From the NCBI RefSeq assembly GCF_008180155.1, contig NZ_VSZS01000068.1, positions 514,762 to 578,761 of the forward strand: a DNA stretch of 64,000 nucleotides, read 5' to 3'. Below the pieces are notes generated by a model. That model searched no databases. It saw only the letters and a list, made by a program, of their open reading frames with translations, and was not told where the DNA came from. Within the stretch, counting starts at the first letter, position 1. Every line of letters starts with the position of its first letter. Both the position numbers and the translations under genes were made by a program. The stretch is from Neoaquamicrobium microcysteis. GTDB taxonomy: Bacteria; Pseudomonadota; Alphaproteobacteria; Rhizobiales; Rhizobiaceae. Below are positions 37,508 through 46,001 of the stretch, piece after piece.

Positions 37508-38696
37508 GGGTGCGGCGTCCCGCAATCGGCAGCATGCAGGCCAGGCCGACCAGCGCGGTAGCCGCCAGGAACCAGCCGAAACCCGCCCAGCCGAAGCTCT
37601 CGGCAACGGCGGCGGCAAGTGGCGGGCCGAAAACCGTGCCGATGCCGCCTGCCTGAGCGACAAGGCCGAACGCGACCGACACCGAGCCGCCGCGCGGGGT
37701 CAGAAAGGGGATCGCGGCAAACTGCGCCGAGGCCACCAGCGCGCCCGAGATGGCGAGCAGCAGCGCGCTGAGGGTCGCCAGAAGCGGACTTGCCAGCGTG
37801 AAAGCCGGCACCGCCGTCAGCGCGCTGATCGCAAAACCGAAGATCGCAAGCCGAGCCATCTGCGCCGGCCCCTTGCCGCGCACCAGCACACTCGCCGCCA
37901 CGTTGCCGAGCGGTACCGACAGCGCCACCGCGCCCGCCGAAACAAGGTAGTGCGCGCCCTCGCCCGCCACGAAGGACGGCAGGAAGGTGAACATGGATAC
38001 CGACAGGACGACGAAGGCGCCAAACGAGACCGCCAGCAGCACCACCTCACGCGACAGCGTCTGCCTGATGCCGCCGGCGGCACCGGCCGAAACGTTGAGG
38101 TCGAAGCCGCGCAGCAGGATGAGAGCGGCCGTCGCGAAGACGGCGAACACCAGCACGATGGTCAGAAGGAAGCCCGGAGGCGTCGCTGCGGGCAGCATCG
38201 AGGCGGCGAGAAAATCGGACGTGGCGAAGCCGAGCGGCACGAAGCCGGACCAGATCGCCAGAACCGGGCCTTTCCAGTTGACGGGCGAGATCGCGTTGAG
38301 TGCTGCCGGGAGCCCGACGCACAGCGCCAGATAGCCAATGGCCTCGACCAGCCGGGCGGCGAAGATGGCAGCCGGCGACGCGGAAGCCGACAGCGCAATG
38401 CCACCGATGGCGAGCGCCACGGCGCCGATCTGGATAGAGCGCGCAAGGCCCAGCCTATCGATCGCCCAGCCGGCCGGAAGTGCGGCGACCGCAATGAAGA
38501 TACCGAGGATCGCGGCCAGCCAGCCGGATGCCACCAGCGAAAGGCCCAGCTCGGCCTGATACCACGGTATCAGCGGCGCGATCTTGCCGAGTTGCGCGCC
38601 GGTGAGCACACCGGCGAGCAGGATCAGGACGATCGCGGCGAGGCGCGCGGAGCGGTCGGGTATGGCGGCAGAATCAGCGGTCATGGCGCGGACCAT
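37491..38696 (-). CDS. Major facilitator superfamily transporter (CynX/NimT-like)
   Basis: The 401-residue protein has about twelve membrane helices. It has the MFS GWLAAILGIFIAVAALPAGWAIDRLGLARS loop and a similar half in the C-terminal part. It resembles the CynX/NimT subgroup of exporters and uptake proteins, but its substrate is not visible. The upstream ATG (38696) and one four codons later (38684) are equally possible. It is convergent with the anti-sigma gene. Confidence 0.82.
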   Translation of the reverse strand: MVRAMTADSAAIPDRSARLAAIVLILLAGVLTGAQLGKIAPLIPWYQAELGLSLVASGWLAAILGIFIAVAALPAGWAIDRLGLARSIQIGAVALAIGGIALSASASPAAIFAARLVEAIGYLALCVGLPAALNAISPVNWKGPVLAIWSGFVPLGFATSDFLAASMLPAATPPGFLLTIVLVFAVFATAALILLRGFDLNVSAGAAGGIRQTLSREVVLLAVSFGAFVVLSVSMFTFLPSFVAGEGAHYLVSAGAVALSVPLGNVAASVLVRGKGPAQMARLAIFGFAISALTAVPAFTLASPLLATLSALLLAISGALVASAQFAAIPFLTPRGGSVSVAFGLVAQAGGIGTVFGPPLAAAVAESFGWAGFGWFLAATALVGLACMLPIAGRRTLSAAG

Positions 38697-38745
38697 AAAT
38701 CAACTTGCGTGGCAGCACAGCCGGTCGACCCGAACGCCATGCGCC

Positions 38746-38777
38746 AAAGAAAAACCGCCGGGCAATGCCCGGCGGTT
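38746..38777 (-). terminator. Rho-independent terminator of the BMP binding-protein gene
   Basis: On the minus strand a perfect 11-base stem AACCGCCGGGC/GCCCGGCGGTT with loop ATT is followed by TTTCTTT (TTTTT including the stem end). It ends about 20 bases after the BMP gene and is the clearest terminator in the window. Confidence 0.85.
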
Positions 38778-38797
38778 CGATCCAATGTCGCTGCCTA

Positions 38798-39793
38798 TCA
38801 GTAGGGGCAGGAATTGTCGCTCATGAAGTCGTGGACCTCGATCTCACCCGCGATGATCTTCGCCTTGGCCTCTTCGACCGCAGCCTTCATCTCTTCGGTG
38901 ATGAGCGATTCATTGTTTTCGTCCACCGCGTAGCCCACGCCGTCCTCGGCCAGGCCGAGTACGTTGAAGCCGGGCGTGAACTCGCCATTCTTCGCGTCGG
39001 TGAAGGCGTTGTAGACGGCGACGTCCACGCGCTTGAGCATCGAGGTCAGAACGGAGCCGGGGTGCAGGCCGTTCTGGTTGGAATCGACGCCGATGCCGAG
39101 CTTGCCTGCGTCGGCAGCAGCCTGAAGGACACCAACGCCCGTGCCGCCGGCTGCGTGATAGACGACGTCTGCACCCTGGTCGATCTGCGAGCGTGTGATT
39201 TCGCCACCGCGTGTCGGATCGTTCCATGCAGCCGGCGTATCGCCGGTGTAGTTGCGGATGACGGTCGCCTCGGGGTTGGTTTCCATCACGCCCGATGCGT
39301 AGCCGCACTCGAACTTGCCGATCAGCGGGATCTGCATGCCGCCGACGAAGCCGACGGTGCCGGTTTCGGACGCCATCGCGGCCAGCACGCCCACGAGGTA
39401 GGAGCCTTCCTGCTCCTTGTAGACGACCGAGCGAACGTTCGGCTTGTCGACGACCATGTCGATGATGGCGAAGTTGGTCTCCGGGAACTCCTCGGCCACG
39501 ACCTCGAGGGCGGACGCCCAGGAGAAGCCGGCCATGACGATCGGGTTGCGGCCATCCTCTGCAAAGCGGCGCAGCGCCTGCTCACGCTGGGCGTCGTTGG
39601 AAATCTCGAACTCGACATATTCGATGCCGGTTTCGTTCTTGAACTGCTCGGCGCCGTTGAAGGAGGCCTCGTTGAACGACTTGTCGAACTTGCCGCCGAG
39701 GTCGAAAAGGAGACCCGGCTTGATATCTTCCTGCGCGAAGGCCGTAGCGGTCATCGCGGTGGCGGCCAGAAGGCCGAGAACAAAACGCTTCAT
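38798..39793 (-). CDS. BMP-family nucleoside-binding protein
   Basis: The 331-residue protein has a Sec signal (MKRFVLGLLAATAMTATAFA) and the Bmp/PnrA-like fold motifs: KPGLLFDLGGKFDKSFNEASFNGAEQF, VVYKEQEGSYLVGVLAAM and the HAAGGTGVGVLQAA stretch. Members bind purine nucleosides and feed ABC importers. No lipobox Cys is near the cleavage site, so it is a soluble periplasmic protein. Its transporter genes are on the same strand but 4 kb away, beyond an unrelated block, so it has its own transcript and terminator. Specificity for nucleosides is inferred from the family and the nearby salvage enzymes. Confidence 0.9.
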   Translation of the reverse strand: MKRFVLGLLAATAMTATAFAQEDIKPGLLFDLGGKFDKSFNEASFNGAEQFKNETGIEYVEFEISNDAQREQALRRFAEDGRNPIVMAGFSWASALEVVAEEFPETNFAIIDMVVDKPNVRSVVYKEQEGSYLVGVLAAMASETGTVGFVGGMQIPLIGKFECGYASGVMETNPEATVIRNYTGDTPAAWNDPTRGGEITRSQIDQGADVVYHAAGGTGVGVLQAAADAGKLGIGVDSNQNGLHPGSVLTSMLKRVDVAVYNAFTDAKNGEFTPGFNVLGLAEDGVGYAVDENNESLITEEMKAAVEEAKAKIIAGEIEVHDFMSDNSCPY

Positions 39794-40003
39794 GTGATCC
39801 ACACCCTGTCGGTTGCTTTTTGGTTTGGCAACGAAGGTCTGCAGCCGCCGTGGAAGCCGCCGAGCCCCGTCCGGCAGGGGTTTGAGCCCCCGCTCAGATT
39901 TCACTGTTGCACGGGCGAAGGGAAAATTCACGCGGAATTTTGACCCTTTGGAAAACATGGACAGCCCGGCGCCGGACGGGGCGAACAGCTCCGCCGGTCA
40001 GGC

Positions 40004-40669
40004 CTATGCCGATGCGGATGCCGGCACTGCACATGCGACGCCGGTTCCCTTCAGCCCGCAATAGCCGAACGGGTTCTTGGCGAGATATTGCTGGTGCTCG
40101 GCCTCGGCGAAGTAGAACTGGGCCGCCGGCGCGATCTCGGTGGTGATGCGCGAGCGGCCAGCCGCACCCAGCGCCGCCTCGTAGGCTTCCTTCGAGGCCA
40201 GCGCCTCGGCAAGCTGCGCATCGGAGGTGGTGTAAATCGCGGAGCGGTAGGTCGTGCCGACATCGTTGCCCTGCCGCATGCCCTGCGTAGGATCGTGGCT
40301 TTCCCAGAAAATGCGCAGCAACTCGCCGTAGGACACTTCCCGTGGATCGTAGACGACGAGCACCATCTCGGCATGGCCGGTCAGGCCGGTGCAGGTTTCC
40401 TGATAGGTCGGGTTGGGCGTGACCCCGCCCTGATAGCCGACGGCCGTTACCCACACGCCCGGCGTCTCCCAGAAAAGTCTTTCCGCCCCCCAGAAGCAGC
40501 CCATGCCGAAATAAGCCGCCTCCAGCCCGTCCGGGTAGGGGCCGAGCAGCGGGCGCTTCGATACGTGGTGCTTCGTGGCAGTCGGTATCGGCCGGTCGCG
40601 TCCGGGCAGCGCCTCCTGCGGCGTGGGCAGTTTCAGCTTCTTGTTCAGCATGTCGCTCAGAAAGAACAT
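40004..40669 (-). CDS. msrA: Peptide methionine sulfoxide reductase A
   Basis: MsrA reduces S-methionine sulfoxide in proteins. The 221-residue protein has the catalytic Cys58 in [13 protein letters not shown], the [24 protein letters not shown] motif, and a C-terminal [13 protein letters not shown] with candidate resolving cysteines. The usual length is about 210-220. The ATG at 40669 has GGAAGGAGAGAC-like upstream sequence. No msrB is nearby. Confidence 0.95.
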   Translation of the reverse strand: MFFLSDMLNKKLKLPTPQEALPGRDRPIPTATKHHVSKRPLLGPYPDGLEAAYFGMGCFWGAERLFWETPGVWVTAVGYQGGVTPNPTYQETCTGLTGHAEMVLVVYDPREVSYGELLRIFWESHDPTQGMRQGNDVGTTYRSAIYTTSDAQLAEALASKEAYEAALGAAGRSRITTEIAPAAQFYFAEAEHQQYLAKNPFGYCGLKGTGVACAVPASASA

Positions 40670-40700
40670 GTCGTCTCTCCTTCCGCCCTTCCGGGCCGTT

Positions 40701-41027
40701 TCAGCGCTGCACGGCGAACCGGTTTTCCCGGCGCGAGGGCCTGCGCCCTGCGAGGTAAAACAGCAGGGCCAGCGCGCCGAACACCGCGAAGCCGGGCAGC
40801 GTCAGTATCCCGTCGATTACCGTGTCCTGTACGAAAGCGGGCAGACGCTCGCTCACCGACTGCTCGAAACTCTGAAGCGTCGTCGGCGACGTCGTCGCCC
40901 AGGACGCCCACAGAGGCGTCGCCACGATCGAATTGGCCGCGATGGACCGCGTCGCGTCCAGCACCGCCATGATGACGGCAACCGCTAGCAGGACCATGGA
41001 AAGCAGGCGCAGCAGGGCTCTGAACAT
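40701..41027 (-). CDS. Hypothetical two-helix membrane protein
   Basis: The 108-residue product has a membrane segment near 5-25 and another near 78-96 with a polar middle region (about 45-70) and a basic tail. This looks like the short conserved rhizobial proteins of unknown function next to msrA. The start could also be at 41042. No domain is recognised. Confidence 0.6.
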   Translation of the reverse strand: MFRALLRLLSMVLLAVAVIMAVLDATRSIAANSIVATPLWASWATTSPTTLQSFEQSVSERLPAFVQDTVIDGILTLPGFAVFGALALLFYLAGRRPSRRENRFAVQR

Positions 41028-41227
41028 GCAAGGCTCGACCATTGGCCCGATCCGGCACGGCAGCGGGCTTCTTGTCCCATCAGATAGGCATCCCGGGGCC
41101 GCTTGGCAATCACCCGGTGGGCCCATGACGCGTCCGCTGCGGACAACCCCGTGTGATGAAGCAACGAAAGAGTGCTTTGACGGCTTGGCATTCCGCCGAG
41201 GATCGACTAGATGAGCGCCATCGACCG

Positions 41228-41243
41228 CCCCGCACCTGCGGGG
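41228..41243. other. Short perfect hairpin before tRNA-Ser
   Basis: CCCCGCA and TGCGGGG are perfect inverted repeats separated by two bases, ending nine bases before the mature tRNA. It could be a leader stem in the precursor or simply chance in GC-rich sequence. Confidence 0.35.
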
Positions 41244-41252
41244 ACGTGCTGC

Positions 41253-41342
41253 GGAGAGGTGGCCGAGTGGTTGAAGGCGCACGCCTGGAACGCGTGTATA
41301 CGGGAAACCGTATCGAGGGTTCGAATCCCTCTCTCTCCGCCA
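41253..41342 (+). tRNA. tRNA-Ser (anticodon GGA)
   Basis: A 90-base class II tRNA folds fully: acceptor GGAGAGG/TCTCTCC with one G-U pair, anticodon stem CACGC/GCGTG enclosing CTGGAAC, a long variable arm (TATACGGGAAACCGTA), T arm GAGGG-TTCGAAT-CCCTC, discriminator G and an encoded CCA. The anticodon GGA reads UCC and UCU codons. No integrase or duplicated 3' end was seen, so it is not being used as an att site in this window. Confidence 0.97.
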
Positions 41343-41474
41343 TTTGATTGCTGCCCAGCCGTCCTTCGCGCGTCCCGAAAAATCCCACCCAATTTCTTGG
41401 GCTGTGGGAGAGCGCTTTTCCCAACCACATCCATTTGACATTCAGATCGATCGGCATACTAGATGTAGTCGTCA
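41343..41474 (+). promoter_or_regulatory. Upstream region and promoter of the riboswitch-nrd operon
   Basis: No gene is supported. A perfect -35 (TTGACA, 41435-41440) is followed 16 bases later by TACTAG (41457-41462) as a weak -10, so transcription should begin near 41470, just before the cobalamin riboswitch. Confidence 0.55.
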
Positions 41475-41665
41475 TGGTCTTCCGAGTCGGGTTCGGCGAG
41501 GAGGCTAAGAGGGAAGCCGGTGCGACACCGGCGCTGCCCCCGCAACTGTAAGCAGTGAGCTTGAGTCGAGTGACGCCACTGATGCTTCAGCATCGGGAAG
41601 GCCGACGAAAGCGGCGACCTGCGAGCCAGGAGACCTGCCGTGACGCGACATGAACGAACCTCGGG
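41475..41665 (+). promoter_or_regulatory. Cobalamin (B12) riboswitch
   Basis: The conserved elements of the B12 riboswitch appear in order: GGGAAGCCGGTGC (from about 41511), the GCCCCCGCAACTGTAAGC core (41536-41553), an arm CAGTGAG...CCACTG, the GGGAAGG strand near 41596, and the B12 box AGCCAGGAGACCTGCC (41624-41639). A following hairpin (CCTCGGG...CCCGAAGG near 41659-41681) may be the expression platform. It lies about 100 bases upstream of the ribonucleotide reductase large-subunit gene and has no other gene downstream to act on. B12 binding normally turns expression off. Confidence 0.92.
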
Positions 41666-41765
41666 CGGGGTGTCCCGAAGGTGCGCTTGACTGGCGTGGC
41701 GGCCCTGCCGTCACGCGTCGGCATGCGTCCCTCGCAATCCCCGTCCACAACGCCACGGGGACATG

Positions 41766-44645
41766 ATGCCTGCAACTTCCACCCACCCAGCCAGCGGGGC
41801 CGCAACGGCTCCGTTTTCGATCGACCTGCGGGAAGCCGCGCCTACACAGCCGGGCTATCGCGTCATACGCCGCAACGGCGCGGTCACGCCGTTCGATGCG
41901 ACCAAGATCACGGTTGCGTTGACCAAGGCGTTCCTGGCCGTCGAGGGCTCGACCGCGGCAGGCTCGCGGCGTGTGCACGATGTGGTGGAGGATCTTGCCG
42001 AGCAGGTTTTCTCCGCCCTCACCCGCCGGGTCGGCGAGGGCCGCCTCTTCCATATAGAGGATGTGCAGGACCAGGTGGAACTCGCGCTGATGCGCGGCGA
42101 GCACCACAAGGTCGCGCGTGCCTATGTGCTCTACCGCGAGGAACGCGCCCGCGAGCGCTCGGCGGAGAAGGCGGCGGCGGCTGAACCCGCCCTGCCATCG
42201 CTGCGTGTGAAGGCCGAGGACGGGACGCTTCTGCCGCTGGACGAGCTGCGTCTGGCGCGCATTGTGGAGGAAGCCTGCGAGGGGCTGGACGCAGTTTCGG
42301 CCGCTCCGATCGTCACGGAGGCGAAGCGAAACCTCTATGACGGCATCACGCTGGACGAGCTTTCGCTTGCGTCGATCCTGGCGGCGCGCACGCTGGTGGA
42401 GCAGGAGCCGAACTATACCTACGTTTCCGCGCGCCTGCTGATGGACCGGCTGCGCCGCGAGGCGTTGTCGTTCGTCTCGGGCCGCTCCGAACAGGCAACG
42501 CAGGCGGATATGAGCGCGCGCTATGCGAGCTACTTCCCCGATTTCGTGAAAACCGGCATAGATGCCGAACTGATCGATCCCGAGTTGGCGCGGTTCGACC
42601 TTGCGCGGCTGGGTGCGGCGCTGAAGCCGGAACGCGACCTGAACTTCCAGTATCTCGGCCTCCAGACACTCTACGACCGGTATTTCCTGCACACGAAAGG
42701 CAAGCGTTTCGAGCTGCCGCAGGCGTTCTTCATGCGCGTTGCTATGGGGCTGGCGATCCGCGAGATCGACCGCGAAGCACGCGCCATCGAGTTCTACGAC
42801 CTGCTTTCGTCGTTCGACTTCATGGCTTCGACACCGACGCTGTTCAACTCGGGCACGACGCGGCCGCAGCTTTCCTCATGCTTCCTGACGACGATCGGCG
42901 ACGACCTCGACGCCATCTTCAAGGGCGTGAAGGACAACGCGCTGCTGGCGAAATATTCCGGCGGGCTCGGCAACGACTGGACACCGGTGCGCGGTCTCGG
43001 CGCCCACATCAATGGCACCAACGGCGAGAGCCAGGGCGTGGTGCCGTTCCTGAAGGTCGCCAACGACACGGCCATTGCCGTCAACCAGGGCGGCAAGCGC
43101 AAGGGCGCGGTCTGCGCCTATCTGGAGACGTGGCACGTCGATATCGAGGAATTCCTCGACCTGCGCAAAAACACCGGCGACGACCGCCGTCGCACCCACG
43201 ACATGAACACCGCCAACTGGGTGCCGGACCTGTTCATGGAGCGTGTGGAAAGCGACGGCGAGTGGACGCTGTTTTCGCCCGACGAGACGCCTGAGCTGCA
43301 CGACCTCTACGGCAAGGCTTTCAGGGCGGCTTACGAGGCTTATGAAGCAAAGGCGGCTTCCGGCGGGCTGAAGGTGTTCCGCAAGGTTCGCGCGCTCGAT
43401 TTGTGGCGCAAGATGCTGACCATGCTGTTCGAGACCGGGCATCCGTGGGTCACCTTCAAGGACCCGTGCAACATCCGCTCGCCGCAGGGACACATCGGCG
43501 TGGTGCATTCGTCGAACCTGTGCACCGAGATCACGCTCAACACCTCGCGGGACGAAGTGGCGGTGTGCAATCTCGGCTCCGTCAATCTTCTGAACCATAT
43601 CAGCGAAAACGGCCTCGATCTCGACCGGCTGGCGAGGACCGTCGGCACCGCGATGCGGATGCTGGACAACGTCATCGACATCAATTTCTACACGATCCCC
43701 GAAGCACGCAATTCGAACCTCAAGCACAGGCCGGTCGGCCTCGGGCTGATGGGCTTCCAGGATGCCTTGCAGAAGCTGCGCATCGCCTATGCTTCGGATG
43801 CAGCGGTGGAATTTGCCGACCGCTCGATGGAGGCGATCAGCTACCATGCGATCTCTGCCTCGGTGGAACTCGCCGCCGAGCGTGGACGCTATGCCAGCTT
43901 CGAGGGCTCGCTGTGGTCGAAGGGCATTCTGCCGATCGACTCGATCAAGCTGCTGGAGGACGCGCGGCCGGGTGTCGAGATGGATGCAGGCTCGACCCTC
44001 GACTGGGACGCCTTGCGCAAACGGGTGAAGAAAACCGGCATGCGCAACTCCAACACGATGGCGATCGCGCCGACGGCGACCATCTCCAATATCTGCGGCG
44101 TGTCGCAGTCTATCGAGCCCGGCTACCAGAACCTGTTCGTCAAATCGAACATGTCGGGCGACTTTACCGTGGTGAACGCTCAGCTGGTTCACGACCTGAA
44201 GCAGCGCGGCTTGTGGGACGAGGTAATGGTGTCGGATCTGAAATATTTCGACGGCTCCGTCGGCCAGATCGACCGTATTCCCGACGATTTGAAGGCGATC
44301 TATGCGACCGCGTTCGAGATCGACTCAGCCTGGCTGATCGAGGCCGCATCGCGCCGGCAGAAATGGATCGACCAGGCGCAGTCGCTCAACCTCTACATCG
44401 CCAATCCGAGCGGCAGGAAGCTGGACGAACTCTATCGCTTCGCATGGAAGAAGGGTCTCAAGACGACCTACTACCTCCGCTCTCGCTCGGCCACGCATGT
44501 CGAGAAATCGACGCTGAAAGGCACGGACGGCAAGCTCAATGCCGTGTCTTCAACGGTGGCTGCGGCTCCCATCGCGATCAATCCCGATGCGGCGTGGGGC
44601 AAGGCCTGCGCCGTAGACGATCCCGAGTGCGAGGCCTGTCAGTAG
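41766..44645 (+). CDS. Ribonucleotide reductase large (alpha) subunit, class I
   Basis: This subunit reduces ribonucleotides to deoxyribonucleotides. The approximately 960-residue protein (counting from the ATG at 41763) has two N-terminal ATP-cone regulatory domains (about 34-125 and 146-235), then the R1 barrel: Cys373 (LSSCFLTT), the NLCTEI motif with Cys587 and Glu589, Cys602 (VCNLGSVNL), and a C-terminal CEAC pair for thioredoxin-type re-reduction. Two tandem ATGs (41763, 41766) are possible; a GGGG just upstream fits the second better. Paired ATP-cones and a Chlamydia-like small subunit next door fit a class Ic enzyme. The gene is under a B12 riboswitch. Confidence 0.93.
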   Translation: MPATSTHPASGAATAPFSIDLREAAPTQPGYRVIRRNGAVTPFDATKITVALTKAFLAVEGSTAAGSRRVHDVVEDLAEQVFSALTRRVGEGRLFHIEDVQDQVELALMRGEHHKVARAYVLYREERARERSAEKAAAAEPALPSLRVKAEDGTLLPLDELRLARIVEEACEGLDAVSAAPIVTEAKRNLYDGITLDELSLASILAARTLVEQEPNYTYVSARLLMDRLRREALSFVSGRSEQATQADMSARYASYFPDFVKTGIDAELIDPELARFDLARLGAALKPERDLNFQYLGLQTLYDRYFLHTKGKRFELPQAFFMRVAMGLAIREIDREARAIEFYDLLSSFDFMASTPTLFNSGTTRPQLSSCFLTTIGDDLDAIFKGVKDNALLAKYSGGLGNDWTPVRGLGAHINGTNGESQGVVPFLKVANDTAIAVNQGGKRKGAVCAYLETWHVDIEEFLDLRKNTGDDRRRTHDMNTANWVPDLFMERVESDGEWTLFSPDETPELHDLYGKAFRAAYEAYEAKAASGGLKVFRKVRALDLWRKMLTMLFETGHPWVTFKDPCNIRSPQGHIGVVHSSNLCTEITLNTSRDEVAVCNLGSVNLLNHISENGLDLDRLARTVGTAMRMLDNVIDINFYTIPEARNSNLKHRPVGLGLMGFQDALQKLRIAYASDAAVEFADRSMEAISYHAISASVELAAERGRYASFEGSLWSKGILPIDSIKLLEDARPGVEMDAGSTLDWDALRKRVKKTGMRNSNTMAIAPTATISNICGVSQSIEPGYQNLFVKSNMSGDFTVVNAQLVHDLKQRGLWDEVMVSDLKYFDGSVGQIDRIPDDLKAIYATAFEIDSAWLIEAASRRQKWIDQAQSLNLYIANPSGRKLDELYRFAWKKGLKTTYYLRSRSATHVEKSTLKGTDGKLNAVSSTVAAAPIAINPDAAWGKACAVDDPECEACQ

Positions 44646-44678
44646 GGCGGACGCCCTCGCCGCTACCTACCCCCCTAC

Positions 44679-44699
44679 CCCTCCCCACAAGGGGGAGGG
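44679..44699. repeat. GC palindrome in the nrd intergenic gap
   Basis: CCCTCCCC and GGGGAGGG (44679-44686, 44692-44699) form an eight-base stem in the 182-base gap between the two reductase genes. Such CCCTCCCC-ACAAG-GGGGAGGG patches are commonly dispersed in rhizobial genomes. It could attenuate nrdB expression, but the lack of a U-run argues against a terminator. Confidence 0.5.
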
Positions 44700-44827
44700 A
44701 GGCGGAAACGCCTCAGAATCTCCCCTTGAGAGGACGGGGTGGGTGTGGTGCCGATAACACACATTTCGCCATTTTCGGCGCTTGAGGCGGCCAACACGCC
44801 TCGGACACGATTTGAAGGAACAAAAAA

Positions 44828-45946
44828 ATGCTCGACTGGTCAGAACCAAAGGCCGCTCCATCCATCCCACCGCTCGCCAACGTCCCTGAAACCGACGCCA
44901 CCGGCCTCGGCGAGATCGAACGGGGTGCGGCGCGCGTGTCGGTGGACGACAAGCGCATGATCAATGCGCGCGCGGACGTGAACCAGCTGCTGCCGCTCAA
45001 ATATCGCTGGGCGTGGGAAAAATATCTTTCCGGCTGCAACAATCACTGGATGCCGACCGAGGTGTCGATGCAGGCGGACATCGCGCTGTGGAAATCCAAA
45101 GACGGGCTGACCGAGGACGAGCGCCGGATGCTGAAGCGCAATCTCGGCTTCTTCGCCGCGTCGGAATCGCTGGTGGCGAACAACATCGTGCTGGCGATCT
45201 ACCGCCATCTGACCAATCCGGAATGCCGGCAGTATCTGCTGCGTCAGGCGTTCGAGGAAGCGATCCACACGCACACCTTCCAGTACATCGTGGAAAGCCT
45301 GGCGCTGGACGAGGGCGAGTTGTTCAACATGTATCGGGAGGTGCCGTCGATCACCGACAAGGCGGCGTGGGCGCTGAAGCATACCCAGAACCTCGACAAT
45401 CCGGACTTCAAGACCGGTACGCCGGAAGCCGACCAGTCGTTCCTGCGCGACCTCGTCGCGTTCTACGTCATCTTCGAGGGCATGTGGTTCTACACCGGCT
45501 TCGCGCAAATCCTGTCGCTCGGACGGCGCAACAAGATGGTCGGTATCGCCGAGCAGTACCAGTACATACTGCGCGATGAATCGATCCATCTGAACTTCGG
45601 CATCGACGTGATCAACCAGATCAAGATCGAGAACCCGCATCTGTGGACGAGGGCGTTCCAGGACGAGGTGCGCGGCATGATCGCCGACGCCGCCGAACTG
45701 GAAGCGGCCTACGGACGAGACACCATGCCGCGCGGTTTCCTCGGGCTCAATGCCGCGCTTTGCGAGCAGTACATGCACTTCATCGCCAACCGCCGCTGCG
45801 CACAACTCGGTCTCGCGCCGGTGTTTGCGGAGGTCGAAAACCCGTTCCCGTGGATGTCGGAGGCAATGGACCTGAAGAAGGAAAAGAACTTCTTCGAGAC
45901 CCGCGTCATCGAATACCAGAACGGCGGCGCGCTGAGCTGGGACTAA
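44828..45946 (+). CDS. Class Ic ribonucleotide reductase small (beta) subunit, Mn/Fe type
   Basis: This 372-residue R2 protein generates the radical for the large subunit. The metal ligands are Glu113 (AASESLV), Glu144 and His147 ([10 protein letters not shown]), Glu217 ([10 protein letters not shown]) and Glu251/His254 (RDESIHLNF). Their spacing is the same as in the Chlamydia trachomatis R2. Where classical R2 has the radical Tyr, this protein has Phe151 (HTHTF), and the first ligand is Glu, not Asp. Both are hallmarks of class Ic, which uses Mn(IV)/Fe(III) in place of a tyrosyl radical. It has a C-terminal tail [10 protein letters not shown] like R2c. The gene follows the large subunit by 182 bases. 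Confidence 0.9.
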   Translation: MLDWSEPKAAPSIPPLANVPETDATGLGEIERGAARVSVDDKRMINARADVNQLLPLKYRWAWEKYLSGCNNHWMPTEVSMQADIALWKSKDGLTEDERRMLKRNLGFFAASESLVANNIVLAIYRHLTNPECRQYLLRQAFEEAIHTHTFQYIVESLALDEGELFNMYREVPSITDKAAWALKHTQNLDNPDFKTGTPEADQSFLRDLVAFYVIFEGMWFYTGFAQILSLGRRNKMVGIAEQYQYILRDESIHLNFGIDVINQIKIENPHLWTRAFQDEVRGMIADAAELEAAYGRDTMPRGFLGLNAALCEQYMHFIANRRCAQLGLAPVFAEVENPFPWMSEAMDLKKEKNFFETRVIEYQNGGALSWD

Positions 45947-45965
45947 ACCGGTAGCAACGCAATGA

Positions 45966-45991
45966 GCGGCCCGCGCATCGATGCGGGCCGC
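45966..45991. terminator. Hairpin between convergent nrdB and doeD
   Basis: GCGGCCCGC (45966-45974) and GCGGGCCGC (45983-45991) form a nine-base GC stem with an eight-base loop, lying between the two convergent stops. It has no U-run on either side, so it may act as a weak two-way terminator or a 3'-end stabiliser. Confidence 0.5.
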
Positions 45992-46001
45992 CGACGCCGG
46001 C

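Noticed and set aside
39877..39890. GGGG-TTTGAG-CCCC stem upstream of the BMP gene
   Set aside because: Only four base pairs and no further signature; likely chance in GC-rich sequence.
41253..41342. tRNA-Ser as an integration site for a mobile element
   Set aside because: No integrase and no repeat of the tRNA 3' end were seen within the window; the genes beside it are ordinary core genes.
44828..45946. Annotation of the small subunit as a standard class Ia NrdB
   Set aside because: The radical Tyr is Phe and the first ligand is Glu, which is the class Ic pattern.
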